Below are positions 50,570 through 58,901 of a DNA stretch of 64,000 nt, in pieces (position 1 is the first letter of the stretch; every line of letters begins with the position of its first letter). Under the pieces are notes generated by a model. That model was not told where the DNA came from and ran no database searches. It was given only the letters and a program-made list of their open reading frames with translations. The position numbers were made by a program, and so were the translations under genes. The DNA comes from Streptomyces minutiscleroticus. GTDB lineage: Bacteria > Actinomycetota > Actinomycetes > Streptomycetales > Streptomycetaceae. Where the stretch lies: the NCBI RefSeq assembly GCF_014650875.1, contig NZ_BMVU01000009.1, forward strand, positions 62,001 to 126,000, given 5' to 3'.

Positions 50570-50914
50570 CAAAAGGGCCGTATACAAAGAGGTAATTCGG
50601 CGGGGCGTATTTATGCTGCCCTCTTTTTCATGCGTTCTCCGGGGTCCGGAATTTTGTCGGTCCGCCATTTCCGGCCGAGCCGGGAACGCGGGGCGGGCGG
50701 CCCGCGAATTGACGCGCGAACGTGCCGCGAAAACATGCGCGAACACCCCTGCCGGACGGCATCGGCGCCCGCTGCACGGGCGGCGGACGCCCGCAAGGCG
50801 CCCCCCGATGCCCGCCCCCGCCCGTGCGTGCGGGCGCGGCCCATACGGCGGAAACGGCGGAGCCGCGTCGCCCCGCCGGGGGTGACGCGGCTCCGCCGCA
50901 CGGTGTCCGAGGGG
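50570..50914. other. 345-bp region between convergent GntR and ptsH genes
   Basis: The left part (50570–50690) is unusually AT-rich for this window, with AAAGAGG (50586–50592) and CCTCTTT (50620–50626) able to pair around a long loop before a T-run, a possible terminator for the GntR gene. The right part holds the ptsH terminator. No supported gene. Confidence 0.5.
50855..50898 (-). terminator. ptsH terminator
   Basis: Perfect 15-bp stem (50855–50869 with 50884–50898) with a 14-nt loop, 16 bp beyond the ptsH stop. Confidence 0.85.
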
Positions 50915-51196
50915 TCAGACCGTCTCGGGCAGCTCCTCCAGGCCCTCGGAGACCAGCTTGGCCAGGCGGTCGAGCGCGGCGTCGGCGCCCTCGGCGTCGG
51001 AGGCCAGGACGACCTCCTCGCCGCCCTGGGCGCCCAGGCCGAGCACGGCGAGCATGGAGGCGGCGTTGACGGGCTTGCCGTCCGCCTTGGCGATCGTCAC
51101 GGGGACGCCCGCGGCCGTGGCGGCACGGACGAAGAGGGAGGCGGGGCGGGCGTGGAGGCCCTCGGCCCAGCCGACGTTGACGCGGCGCTCAGCCAT
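50915..51196 (-). CDS. ptsH: Phosphocarrier protein HPr
   Basis: HPr carries phosphate from enzyme I to sugar permeases of the phosphotransferase system. The 93-residue protein has the active His15 in GLHARPASLF and a Ser47 region (PVNAASMLAVLGLG) at the place of the regulatory serine of Gram-positive HPr. The start ATG 51196 gives the N-terminus MAERRVNVG seen in Streptomyces HPr; the open extension upstream overlaps the acyltransferase promoter. It stands alone without ptsI. It is divergent from the Pat gene and convergent with the GntR gene. Confidence 0.97.
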   Translation of the reverse strand: MAERRVNVGWAEGLHARPASLFVRAATAAGVPVTIAKADGKPVNAASMLAVLGLGAQGGEEVVLASDAEGADAALDRLAKLVSEGLEELPETV

Positions 51197-51343
51197 GTGA
51201 TGCTGCCCTTCAGGTGTTCCGGGTTGTCTAGACCAGTCTTCCACATCGCGGCGCGGGCGCGGGAGGACGTACGGGCCCGGCGCGGGCCCGCGCACCGCCG
51301 CCGGTTCCCCGGCCTGCCCCGTACCCCGCCCGGACGCGAGCCG

Positions 51344-51349
51344 TACTCT
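51344..51349 (+). promoter_or_regulatory. Candidate leaderless −10 element (TACTCT)
   Basis: TACTCT ends 7 nt before the ATG at 51357 and no ribosome site is present. Confidence 0.5.
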
Positions 51350-51356
51350 TGGCCCC

Positions 51357-54167
51357 ATGCAGATCCCGTCGGACCGGCACACCTACCCCGCGCACTGGGA
51401 GGCCGACGTGGTGCTGCGCGACGGCGGCACCGCGCGCGTCAGACCCATCACGACCGAGGACGCCGACCGGCTGGTCAGCTTCTACGAGCAGGTGTCGGAC
51501 GAGTCGAAGTACTACCGCTTCTTCGCGCCGTACCCGCGCCTGTCCGCCAAGGACGTCCACCGCTTCACGCACCACGACTTCGTGGACCGGGTGGGACTCG
51601 CGGCCACGGTGGGCGGCGAGTTCATCGCCACCGTACGCTACGACCGCATCGACGCCCGCGGCCTGCCGGCCTCCGCGCCCGCCGACGAGGCCGAGGTCGC
51701 CTTCCTGGTCCAGGACGCGCACCAGGGACGCGGGGTCGCCTCGGCCCTCCTGGAGCACATCGCGGCCGTCGCCCGGGAGCGCGGCATCCGCCGCTTCGCC
51801 GCCGAGGTGCTGCCCGCCAACACCAAGATGATCAAGGTGTTCACGGACGCCGGGTACACGCAGCAGCGCAGCTTCGAGGACGGCGTCGTCCGCCTGGAGT
51901 TCGATCTGGAGCCCACCGACCGGTCGCTCGCCGTGCAGCGCGGCCGCGAGCAGCGCGCCGAGGCCCGGTCCGTGGCGCGGCTGCTGCGGCCCGGCTCGGT
52001 CGCGGTCGTCGGCGCGGGCCGCGCCCCCGGCGGCGTCGGGCGCAGCGTCCTGGCCAACCTGCGCGAGGGCGGCTTCACCGGCCGCCTGTACGCGGTGAAC
52101 AGGGCGGCCGACGGGACCGAGGTGGACGGCGTGCCCGTCCACCGCTCCGTGCGCGACATCCCCGAGCCCGTCGACCTCGCCGTCGTCGCCGTGCCCGCGC
52201 CGGCCGTCCCCGAGGTCGTCGCGGAGTGCGGCGAGCGCGGCGTGCAGGGACTCGTCGTGGTCTCCGCCGGGTACGCCGAGAGCGGCCCCGAGGGGCGCGA
52301 GCGCCAGCGCGAGCTGGTGCGGCAGGCCCGCTCGTACGGCATGCGGATCATCGGGCCCAACGCCTTCGGCGTCATCAACACCGCGCCCGGTGTGCGGCTC
52401 AACGCCTCGCTCGCCCCCGAGATGCCCCGCACCGGCCGGATCGGCCTGTTCGCGCAGTCCGGCGCCATCGGCATCGCCCTGCTCTCCCGGCTGCACCGGC
52501 GCGGCGGCGGCGTCACCGGCGTGACCGGCGTGTCCACCTTCCTCTCCTCCGGCAACCGCGCCGACGTCTCCGGCAACGACGTCCTGCAGTACTGGTACGA
52601 CGACCCCGACACCGACGTCGCGCTGATGTACCTGGAGACCATCGGCAACCCGCGCAAGTTCACGCGCCTGGCCCGGCGCACGGCGGCGGTCAAGCCGGTG
52701 GTCGTGGTCCAGGGCGCGCGGCACGGGGGAGCGGCGCCCCAGGGCCACCGCGTACGCACCACACGGCTGCCGCACGCGACCGTCTCGGCGCTGCTGCGGC
52801 AGGCCGGCGTGATCCGCGTCGACACCATCACCGAGCTGGTCGACGCGGGCCTGCTGCTGGCCCGCCAGCCGCTGCCCGCCGGACCGCGCGTGGCGATCCT
52901 CGGCAACTCCGAGTCGCTGGGCCTGCTGACGTACGACGCCTGCCTCGCCGAGGGGCTGCGCCCGCTGCCGCCGCTGGACCTCACCACGGCGGCGTCCGCG
53001 GAGGACTTCCACCTCGCCCTGTCCCGCGCCCTGGCCGACGACGCCTGCGACGCCGTCGTGGTCACCGCCATCCCGGCGGTGGGGGAGACCTCCGCCGCCG
53101 ACGCGGCCCTGGCCGAGGCCCTGCGCTCGGCGTCCGCGGCGGCCCCCGCCAAACCGGTCCTCGTGGTCCACGTCGAGCTGGGCGGGCTCGCCGAGGCGCT
53201 GTCCGCGGCCGCGAGCACCGCGCCCCAGGCCGCCGGGCCGCCGACGGCCGCCGTTGAGCAGCCGCCCGTCGTGCCCGAGGCGCCGCTCGCCGCCGACCGG
53301 CGGCTCATTCCCGCCTACCCGGCCGCCGAACGGGCCGTGAGGGCGCTCGCCGAGGCGGTCCAGTACGCCCAGTGGCGACGTGACGCCGCCGAGCCCGGCC
53401 GGGTGCCCGAGTACGACGACATCGACGAGAGGGGCGCCGCCGGGCAGATCCGCGCCCTCCTGGGCGAGGGCGCCACGGTCGGCCTCACCCTCACCGCCGA
53501 CGACACCGCCGCCCTGCTCGCCCGGTACGGCGTCCACGTCCGGCCCGCCCTGCCCGCGCCCACCCCCGACGAGGCCGTGGCCGCGGCGGGGAGCCTGGGC
53601 TACCCGGTGGCCCTCAAGACCACCGCCCCGCACCTGCGCCACCGCGCCGACCTCGGCGGCGTCCGTCTGGAGCTCGGCGACGAGGAGCAGCTGCGCCGGG
53701 CCTACGCCGAACTGACCGGCCTCTTCGGCGAGCCCGAGGAGCTGCGCCTCGTGGTGCAGGCGATGGCCCCGCGCGGCGTCGACACGGTGGTGCGCGCGGT
53801 CGTCGAGCCGGCCGTCGGCGCCGTGCTCTCCTTCGGCCTGGCCGGGGCACCGTCGGAGCTGCTCGGGGACACCGGCCACCGGCTGATCCCGGTCACCGAC
53901 CGCGACGCCTCCTCCCTGATCCGCTCCATCCGCACCGCGCCGCTGCTGTTCGGCTGGCGCGGCTCGGCGCCCGCGGACACGGCGGCCCTGGAGGAGCTGA
54001 TGCTGCGCCTGTCGCGCCTCGTGGACGACCATCCCGAGGTCGTCTCCGTGACGCTGGAGCCCGTCGTCGTGGCGCCGCGCGGCCTGAGCGTGCTCGGCGC
54101 CTCCGTACGGCTCGCCCCGCCGCCCGCCCGCGACGACCTCGGACCGCGCACCCTGCCCGGCTACTGA
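51357..54167 (+). CDS. Pat-type protein lysine acyltransferase: GNAT fused to an NDP-forming acyl-CoA synthetase-like region
   Basis: Acetylates metabolic enzymes such as acyl-CoA synthetases, by family analogy (S. lividans PatA also has this N-terminal GNAT arrangement, from memory). The 936-residue protein starts with the GNAT domain (about 20–185; VRPITTEDADRLV, AFLVQDAHQGRGVASALLEHI, and VLPANTKMIKVFTDAGY). The CoA-binding and succinyl-CoA ligase-like domains follow (about 200–480; GSVAVVGAGRAPGGVGR, LYAVNRAADG, GPNAFGVINTAPG, GLFAQSGAIGIALL, FLSSGNRADVSGND). The ATP-grasp part is C-terminal (about 700–920). The histidine loop of active synthetases is altered (GHRVRTTRLPHATVSA), so this half is probably regulatory. 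No ribosome site; likely leaderless. Confidence 0.92.
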   Translation: MQIPSDRHTYPAHWEADVVLRDGGTARVRPITTEDADRLVSFYEQVSDESKYYRFFAPYPRLSAKDVHRFTHHDFVDRVGLAATVGGEFIATVRYDRIDARGLPASAPADEAEVAFLVQDAHQGRGVASALLEHIAAVARERGIRRFAAEVLPANTKMIKVFTDAGYTQQRSFEDGVVRLEFDLEPTDRSLAVQRGREQRAEARSVARLLRPGSVAVVGAGRAPGGVGRSVLANLREGGFTGRLYAVNRAADGTEVDGVPVHRSVRDIPEPVDLAVVAVPAPAVPEVVAECGERGVQGLVVVSAGYAESGPEGRERQRELVRQARSYGMRIIGPNAFGVINTAPGVRLNASLAPEMPRTGRIGLFAQSGAIGIALLSRLHRRGGGVTGVTGVSTFLSSGNRADVSGNDVLQYWYDDPDTDVALMYLETIGNPRKFTRLARRTAAVKPVVVVQGARHGGAAPQGHRVRTTRLPHATVSALLRQAGVIRVDTITELVDAGLLLARQPLPAGPRVAILGNSESLGLLTYDACLAEGLRPLPPLDLTTAASAEDFHLALSRALADDACDAVVVTAIPAVGETSAADAALAEALRSASAAAPAKPVLVVHVELGGLAEALSAAASTAPQAAGPPTAAVEQPPVVPEAPLAADRRLIPAYPAAERAVRALAEAVQYAQWRRDAAEPGRVPEYDDIDERGAAGQIRALLGEGATVGLTLTADDTAALLARYGVHVRPALPAPTPDEAVAAAGSLGYPVALKTTAPHLRHRADLGGVRLELGDEEQLRRAYAELTGLFGEPEELRLVVQAMAPRGVDTVVRAVVEPAVGAVLSFGLAGAPSELLGDTGHRLIPVTDRDASSLIRSIRTAPLLFGWRGSAPADTAALEELMLRLSRLVDDHPEVVSVTLEPVVVAPRGLSVLGASVRLAPPPARDDLGPRTLPGY

Positions 54168-54259
54168 GGCCGGGGCATCGCACCGCCCGCGCCGGAGCAC
54201 CGGCGCGGGCCGGAACGATCGCCGCCGTGAGCGGTGCCCCCGCAGTCGGCGCACCCCCG

Positions 54260-54265
54260 TAGGAT
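54260..54265 (+). promoter_or_regulatory. Candidate leaderless −10 element (TAGGAT)
   Basis: TAGGAT ends 7 nt before ATG 54273. GGAG three bases before the ATG is too close to act well as a ribosome site, so the leaderless reading is preferred. Confidence 0.5.
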
Positions 54266-54272
54266 GGAGCGC

Positions 54273-54860
54273 ATGGCCAAGACCAGTACGACGACCCAGG
54301 GGCTGCGGGCGGCGATCGAGCGCAGCGGCTACTACCCGGCTCTCGTGGCCGAGGCGGTGGAGGCCGCCGTCGGCGGCGAGACCATCCGGTCGTACCTGGT
54401 CCACCAGGAGACGACGTTCGACGCCAACGAGGTCCGGCGGCACGTGACCGTACTGGTCCTCACCGGCACCCGGTTCATCGTCAGCCACACCGACGAGCAG
54501 GCGGCGGACAGCACCTCCCCGACGCCGTACGCGACGACGTCCACGGAGTCCGTGAAGCTCGGCCGGATCTCGTCGGTCGTGCTCAGCCGCGTCGTCGCCA
54601 ACCCCGAGAAGTACGTGCCCGGCACCCCGCCCCGCGAGGTCGTGCTGACCATCGGCTGGGGCGCCGTCTCCCGCATCGACCTGGAGCCCGCCGCCTGCGG
54701 CGACCCCAACTGCGAGGCGGACCACGGCTACACGGGCAACTCCACGGCCGACGACCTCAGCCTGCGCGTCAGCGAGGCCGGCGACGGCCCGGACGCCGTG
54801 CGCCAGACCCTCGCCTTCGCGCAGTGCCTCTCCGAGGCGACCGCGGACACCGCGCGCTGA
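54273..54860 (+). CDS. DUF5998-family protein
   Basis: Function is unknown; the family is conserved in actinobacteria. The 195-residue protein contains TQGLRAAIERSGYYPALVAEAVEAAVGGE, YLVHQETTFDANEVRRHVTVLVLTGTRFIVSHTDE (in pieces), and a Cys-containing loop PAACGDPNCEADHGY that could bind a metal. The fold looks mostly beta with flanking helices. ATG 54273 is preferred; an ATG nine bases earlier is alternative. Its stop overlaps the next start (TGATG), so it is coupled with the phosphodiesterase-like gene. Confidence 0.8.
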   Translation: MAKTSTTTQGLRAAIERSGYYPALVAEAVEAAVGGETIRSYLVHQETTFDANEVRRHVTVLVLTGTRFIVSHTDEQAADSTSPTPYATTSTESVKLGRISSVVLSRVVANPEKYVPGTPPREVVLTIGWGAVSRIDLEPAACGDPNCEADHGYTGNSTADDLSLRVSEAGDGPDAVRQTLAFAQCLSEATADTAR

Positions 54861-56098
54861 TGTCCGACGCGTCCTACTCCGCCCCCGACCAGGGGCGCTA
54901 CGCACCCGCCGCGCCCGCTCCCGCCTGGGGCCACCCGGAGCCGCTCGCCCTCGGCTCCGCGCCCGTGCCCGAGTACGGCTCCGGTTCGCTCGCCGACCTG
55001 CTGCCCACCCTCGCGGCCGGCCTGGGCGTGCCCGGACTCGAACCCACCCTCACGGAGCTGGAGCCCGCCGACCGCGTCTGCGTCTTCCTGATCGACGGCC
55101 TCGGCTGGGAGCAGCTGCGGAGCCACCCCGAGGACGCGCCGTTCATGACGTCGCTGCTCGGTTCCTCGCGCGGCGGCACCGGCCGGCCGATCACCGCGGG
55201 CTATCCCGCGACCACCGCGACCTCCCTGGCCTCCGTCGGCACGGGCCTGCCGCCCGGCGCGCACGGCCTGCCCGGCTACACGGTGCGCGATCCCGGGACC
55301 GGCGAGCTGATGAACCAGCTGCGCTGGACCCCCTGGACGCCGCCGCACGCCTGGCAGCCGTACCCCACGGTCTTCCGGCGCGCCCACGAGGCCGGCGTGC
55401 ACACCGCGCAGGTCTCGGCCCCCTCCTTCGAGACCACCCCGCTGACACAGGTCGCGCTGAGCGGCGGTACCTTCCACGGCCGCCTGTCCGGCGAGGACCG
55501 CATGGACCTCGCCGCCGAGCAGCTGGCCGCGGGCGACCGCGCGCTGGTCTACACGTACTACTCCGAGGTCGACGGCAAGGGCCACCGCTTCGGCGTCGAC
55601 TCCGACCCCTGGCGCGGCCAGCTCGCCTACGCCGACCGCCTCGTCCAGCGCCTCGCGGAGCAGCTGCCGCCGCGCACGGCCCTGTACGTCACCGCCGACC
55701 ACGGCATGATCGACATCCCGTTCACCGAACAGCACCGCATCGACTTCGACGAGGACTGGGAGCTGCGCGCGGGCGTCGCCCTGCTCGGCGGCGAGGGCCG
55801 CGCCCGGCACGTCTACGCGGTCCCGGGTGCCGCCGGCGACGTCCTGGCCGTCTGGCGCGAGGTGCTGGGGGAGCAGTTCTGGGTGGCCTCGCGGGACGAG
55901 GCGATCGCGGCCGGCTGGTTCGGCCCGCACGTCGACGAGCGGGTGTACGCCCGCCTCGGCGACGTGATCGCGGCCGCCCACGACGACGTACTGATCGTCG
56001 CCTCCGAGCGGGAGCCGAAGGAGTCGGCCATGGTCGGCAACCACGGCTCGATGACCCCGGCGGAACAGCTCGTCCCGCTGCTGCAAGTACGCTCCTGA
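54860..56098 (+). CDS. Alkaline-phosphatase-superfamily nucleotide pyrophosphatase/phosphodiesterase
   Basis: Hydrolyses phosphodiester or pyrophosphate bonds with two metal ions; substrate unknown. The 412-residue protein has the metal/nucleophile block RVCVFLIDGLGWEQL (Asp about 73) and the nucleophile Thr in GYPATTATSLASVGTGLPPGAHG (about 118). Metal ligands lie in YYSEVDGKGHRFGVDS and LYVTADHGMIDIP (Asp, His), and His in MVGNHGSMTPAE. There is no signal peptide; the first 40 residues are Pro/Ala-rich. It starts one base into the previous stop (TGATG). tdk follows 34 bp later, so the three genes (DUF5998–phosphodiesterase–tdk) likely form an operon with a nucleotide theme. Confidence 0.92.
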   Translation: MSDASYSAPDQGRYAPAAPAPAWGHPEPLALGSAPVPEYGSGSLADLLPTLAAGLGVPGLEPTLTELEPADRVCVFLIDGLGWEQLRSHPEDAPFMTSLLGSSRGGTGRPITAGYPATTATSLASVGTGLPPGAHGLPGYTVRDPGTGELMNQLRWTPWTPPHAWQPYPTVFRRAHEAGVHTAQVSAPSFETTPLTQVALSGGTFHGRLSGEDRMDLAAEQLAAGDRALVYTYYSEVDGKGHRFGVDSDPWRGQLAYADRLVQRLAEQLPPRTALYVTADHGMIDIPFTEQHRIDFDEDWELRAGVALLGGEGRARHVYAVPGAAGDVLAVWREVLGEQFWVASRDEAIAAGWFGPHVDERVYARLGDVIAAAHDDVLIVASEREPKESAMVGNHGSMTPAEQLVPLLQVRS

Positions 56099-56132
56099 AG
56101 CCCCCGATCCCCCGAAAGGTCCTCAACCCCCC

Positions 56133-56801
56133 ATGCCCGAGCTGGTGTTCTTCTCAGGAACCATGGACTGCGGGAAGTCGACGCTGGCCCTGCAGATCGA
56201 GCACAACCGCTCGGCGCGGGGGCTCCAGGGCATGATCTTCACCCGCGACGACCGGGCCGGCCAGGGCAAGCTCTCCTCGCGCCTGGGCCTGGTCACGGAC
56301 GCCGTGGAGGTGGCGGACGACCTGGACGTGTACGCGTACCTCGTCGACCACCTCTCGCGGGGCTCCCGCGCGGACTACGTGATAGCCGACGAGGCGCAGT
56401 TCCTGGCGCCCGAGCAGATCGACCAGCTGGCCCGCGTGGTCGACGACCTGGGCATCGACGTCTACGCCTTCGGCATCACCACGGACTTCCGCTCCAAGCT
56501 CTTCCCCGGCTCGCAGCGCCTGGTCGAGCTGGCCGACCGCGTCGAGGTCCTGCAGGTGGAGGCCCTGTGCTGGTGCGGCGCCCGCGCCACGCACAACGCC
56601 CGCACGATAGGCGGCGCGATGGTCGTGGAGGGCGCCCAGGTGGTGGTCGGCGACGTCACCCACTCCCCGGACGAGGTCGCCTACGAGGTCCTGTGCCGCC
56701 GCCACCACCGCCGCCGCATGACGGCGGCCACGGCGCGGGCGGGCGCGCTGTCACCGGACGTCCTGCCGGTGGACACGCCCGCCGAGCCCGTGCGCGGCTG
56801 A
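56133..56801 (+). CDS. tdk: Thymidine kinase (type II)
   Basis: Salvages thymidine to dTMP. The 222-residue protein has the P-loop FFSGTMDCGKSTLAL (about 7–20), the DYVIADEAQFL Walker B/catalytic Glu, the lasso region FGITTDFRSKLFPGSQRL, and the zinc-binding cysteines CWCGARATHNAR with a later CRRHH. The length and the basic C-terminal tail are usual. ATG 56133 lies 34 bp after the phosphodiesterase gene, with AAAGG before it. It is convergent with the VOC gene 13 bp away without a clear terminator. Confidence 0.96.
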   Translation: MPELVFFSGTMDCGKSTLALQIEHNRSARGLQGMIFTRDDRAGQGKLSSRLGLVTDAVEVADDLDVYAYLVDHLSRGSRADYVIADEAQFLAPEQIDQLARVVDDLGIDVYAFGITTDFRSKLFPGSQRLVELADRVEVLQVEALCWCGARATHNARTIGGAMVVEGAQVVVGDVTHSPDEVAYEVLCRRHHRRRMTAATARAGALSPDVLPVDTPAEPVRG

Positions 56802-56814
56802 CGGCGCCGGACGG

Positions 56815-57618
56815 TCAGAGGCCCGCGTCCACCAGGCCGAACAGCGCGCCCTCCGGGTCCGTCGCCGCCGCGGCCCGTCCCAGCGGGGTGTCGTGCGGCC
56901 GCCGGGCGACACGGCCGCCGAGGGCGGTCAGCCGCTCCGCCGCCGCGTCCACGTCGGGCACCGCGAAGTACGTGATCCAGTGCGAGCCCCGGTCGCGCGG
57001 CAGGACCCTGCCCATGCCGCGGATCTCGGCGACCGGACGCCCGTCCAGCAGCAGGGAGACGCAGTCGAAGTCGGCCGACACGTGCGGCCGCTGCTCGTAG
57101 CCGAACACCGAGCGGTAGAACCGCGCGACGACCGCCGCGTCCCGCGTGATCAGCTCGTGCCGGGCGGGGGCGCCCGGCACGCCGGCGGCCCCCTCGCGCA
57201 GCGGGCCCGTCGCCTGCCAGAGGCCGAAGACGGCACCCGAGGGGTCCACGGCGACCGCCATCCGCCCGGCGTCGGCGGCGTCCAGCGGTCCCACCCCGAC
57301 CGTGCCGCCGCAGGAGCGCACCGCGGCCGCCGTCAGGTCGACGTCGTCCGAGGCCAGGTACGGCGTCCACGCCACGGGAAGGCGCCGGCCGGGCGGCAGC
57401 TGCCCGATGTCCGCCACCTCGCGGCCGTCGAGCATCGCCCGCACGTACGGGCCCGGTTGCCGGGGGCCGGGCCGGAACTCCCAGCCGAACAGGGCCCCGT
57501 AGAACTCCTGGGTCGCGGCCAGGCCGTGCACCATCAGGCTCACCCGGCACGGTGCGCCGGGCGCGTGCCGGCCGTACCCGGTGCCGTTCGGACCGGTCAA
57601 CTCCGGTGCCTCGGTCAT
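56815..57618 (-). CDS. Two-domain VOC (glyoxalase/bleomycin-resistance) family protein
   Basis: The 267-residue protein is a tandem of two VOC modules (about 25–135 and 145–265), recognisable by AATQEFYGALFGWEF, AVDPSGAVFGLWQ and then AVVARFYRSVFGYEQ, ATDPEGALFGLVD. Such proteins bind small molecules or metals or catalyse dioxygenase/glyoxalase chemistry; the metal-ligand His/Glu are not clearly conserved, so binding rather than catalysis is likely. The ATG at 57616–57618 has GAGGG five bases upstream; a GTG six bases earlier is less good. It is divergent from the sulfurtransferase gene, with 324 bp between. Confidence 0.85.
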   Translation of the reverse strand: MTEAPELTGPNGTGYGRHAPGAPCRVSLMVHGLAATQEFYGALFGWEFRPGPRQPGPYVRAMLDGREVADIGQLPPGRRLPVAWTPYLASDDVDLTAAAVRSCGGTVGVGPLDAADAGRMAVAVDPSGAVFGLWQATGPLREGAAGVPGAPARHELITRDAAVVARFYRSVFGYEQRPHVSADFDCVSLLLDGRPVAEIRGMGRVLPRDRGSHWITYFAVPDVDAAAERLTALGGRVARRPHDTPLGRAAAATDPEGALFGLVDAGL

Positions 57619-57942
57619 CGTCACCCTCTTCTCGGCCCCTCATGGCGCCGTGTCACTACCGCTTCCCCGTGCGCGCCCGTTCACGCGTCCGCGCTCCGCC
57701 CGGGTGCGCATGGTCGCACCACCGGGGCCGCAGGACGCCTCGGCCACGCCGTCGCCGCTCCGCGCACGGCGGGAGGGCGTCCGCCCTGCCGGCCCGCGGC
57801 CGCGTCCGGGCGGCCCTCCGGAGACGCCCGCCACCTCGCACCCTGCGTGTCCGCGCCGGTACGCCGGGTGGCCGGGACGATCCGGCGGAGCAGAGTAGCC
57901 GGACCCGGCGGCCGGGGCCAGTCCGTGCGCGAGGATGGGTCC
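57619..57942. other. 324-bp divergent region (VOC gene / sulfurtransferase gene)
   Basis: GC-rich, without a supported gene. GAGGAT lies 6 nt before the sulfurtransferase ATG (57931–57936), a possible weak leaderless −10. No clear operator was found. Confidence 0.45.
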
Positions 57943-58770
57943 ATGAATCCTCTCGTCTCCGCGTCCCGACTGGCCCACGACCTCGCGGGACCGACCCCGC
58001 CGACGGTGCTCGACGTCCGCTGGCAGCTGGGCGGCCCGAACCTGCGCTCCGCGTACGAGGAGGCCCACATCCCAGGGGCCGTCTATGTGGACCTGGACAC
58101 CGAACTCGCTGGTCCGGCGGGGTCCGGGGGCCGGCATCCGCTGCCCGACCCGGAGGCGTTCGGGGCGTCGATGCGGGCGGCCGGCGTCCGCGCGGACCGC
58201 TCCGTCGTCGTCTACGACGGCGGGCTCGGCTGGGCCGCCGCACGCGCGTGGTGGCTGTTGCGCTGGACGGGTCACCCCCAGGTGCGCGTCCTTGACGGCG
58301 GGCTCGCCGCCTGGGACGGACCGCTGGAGTCCGGACCGGCCGCCCCCGCACCCGGCGACTTCGAGCCGAAGCCCGGCGGACTGCCGGTGCTCGACGCGGA
58401 CGCGGCCGCGGCGCTGGCCCGCGGCGGCCTGCTCCTCGACGCCCGCGCGGCCGAGCGCTACCGCGGCGACGTGGAGCCGATCGACCGGGTGGGCGGCCAC
58501 ATCCCGGGCGCGGTCTCGGCCCCGACGACGGAGAACGTCACGGAGTCCGGCTTCTTCCGCCCCGCGTCCGAACTGGCCGCCCGCTTCGGCTCATTGGGCG
58601 CGTCGGCCGGCACGGAGGTCGGCGTCTACTGCGGCTCCGGCGTCTCCGGCGCCCATGAGGTCCTCGCCCTGGAGATCGCGGGCATCCCGGCCGCGCTGTA
58701 CGCGGGCTCGTGGTCGGAGTGGTCCTCGGACAAGACCCGTCCGGTGGCCACGGGCCCCGCCCCGCAGTAG
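57943..58770 (+). CDS. Thiosulfate sulfurtransferase (two-domain rhodanese)
   Basis: Transfers sulfane sulfur to cyanide or other acceptors. The 275-residue protein has two rhodanese domains. The inactive N-terminal one is at about 5–130 (TVLDVRWQLGG, AHIPGAVYVDLDTELAG, VVVYDGGLGWAAARAWWLLRWTGH). The catalytic one is at about 150–270, with LLLDARAAERYRGDVEPID, HIPGAVSAPTTENV and the active loop VYCGSGVSGAHEV (Cys about 230; CGSGVSG). ATG 57943 has no good ribosome site; GAGGAT precedes it by 6 nt. It ends in a very strong palindromic terminator. Confidence 0.94.
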   Translation: MNPLVSASRLAHDLAGPTPPTVLDVRWQLGGPNLRSAYEEAHIPGAVYVDLDTELAGPAGSGGRHPLPDPEAFGASMRAAGVRADRSVVVYDGGLGWAAARAWWLLRWTGHPQVRVLDGGLAAWDGPLESGPAAPAPGDFEPKPGGLPVLDADAAAALARGGLLLDARAAERYRGDVEPIDRVGGHIPGAVSAPTTENVTESGFFRPASELAARFGSLGASAGTEVGVYCGSGVSGAHEVLALEIAGIPAALYAGSWSEWSSDKTRPVATGPAPQ

Positions 58771-58824
58771 GCCCGTACGCGGGACCGCCGGACGCGCCCG
58801 GCGCCGGCGAAGGGCCGCCCCGGA

Positions 58825-58868
58825 CGCCGGAGAGGGGCCGCACCGTACGGTGCGGCCCCTCTCCGGCG
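58825..58868. terminator. 44-bp perfect palindromic terminator
   Basis: 22-bp arms (58825–58846 with 58847–58868) with no unpaired centre (GTAC), between the convergent sulfurtransferase and sepH genes. It serves both strands. Confidence 0.93.
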
Positions 58869-58901
58869 GGATACCGGGATCCTTGGGCGGACCCGGTCCT
58901 C

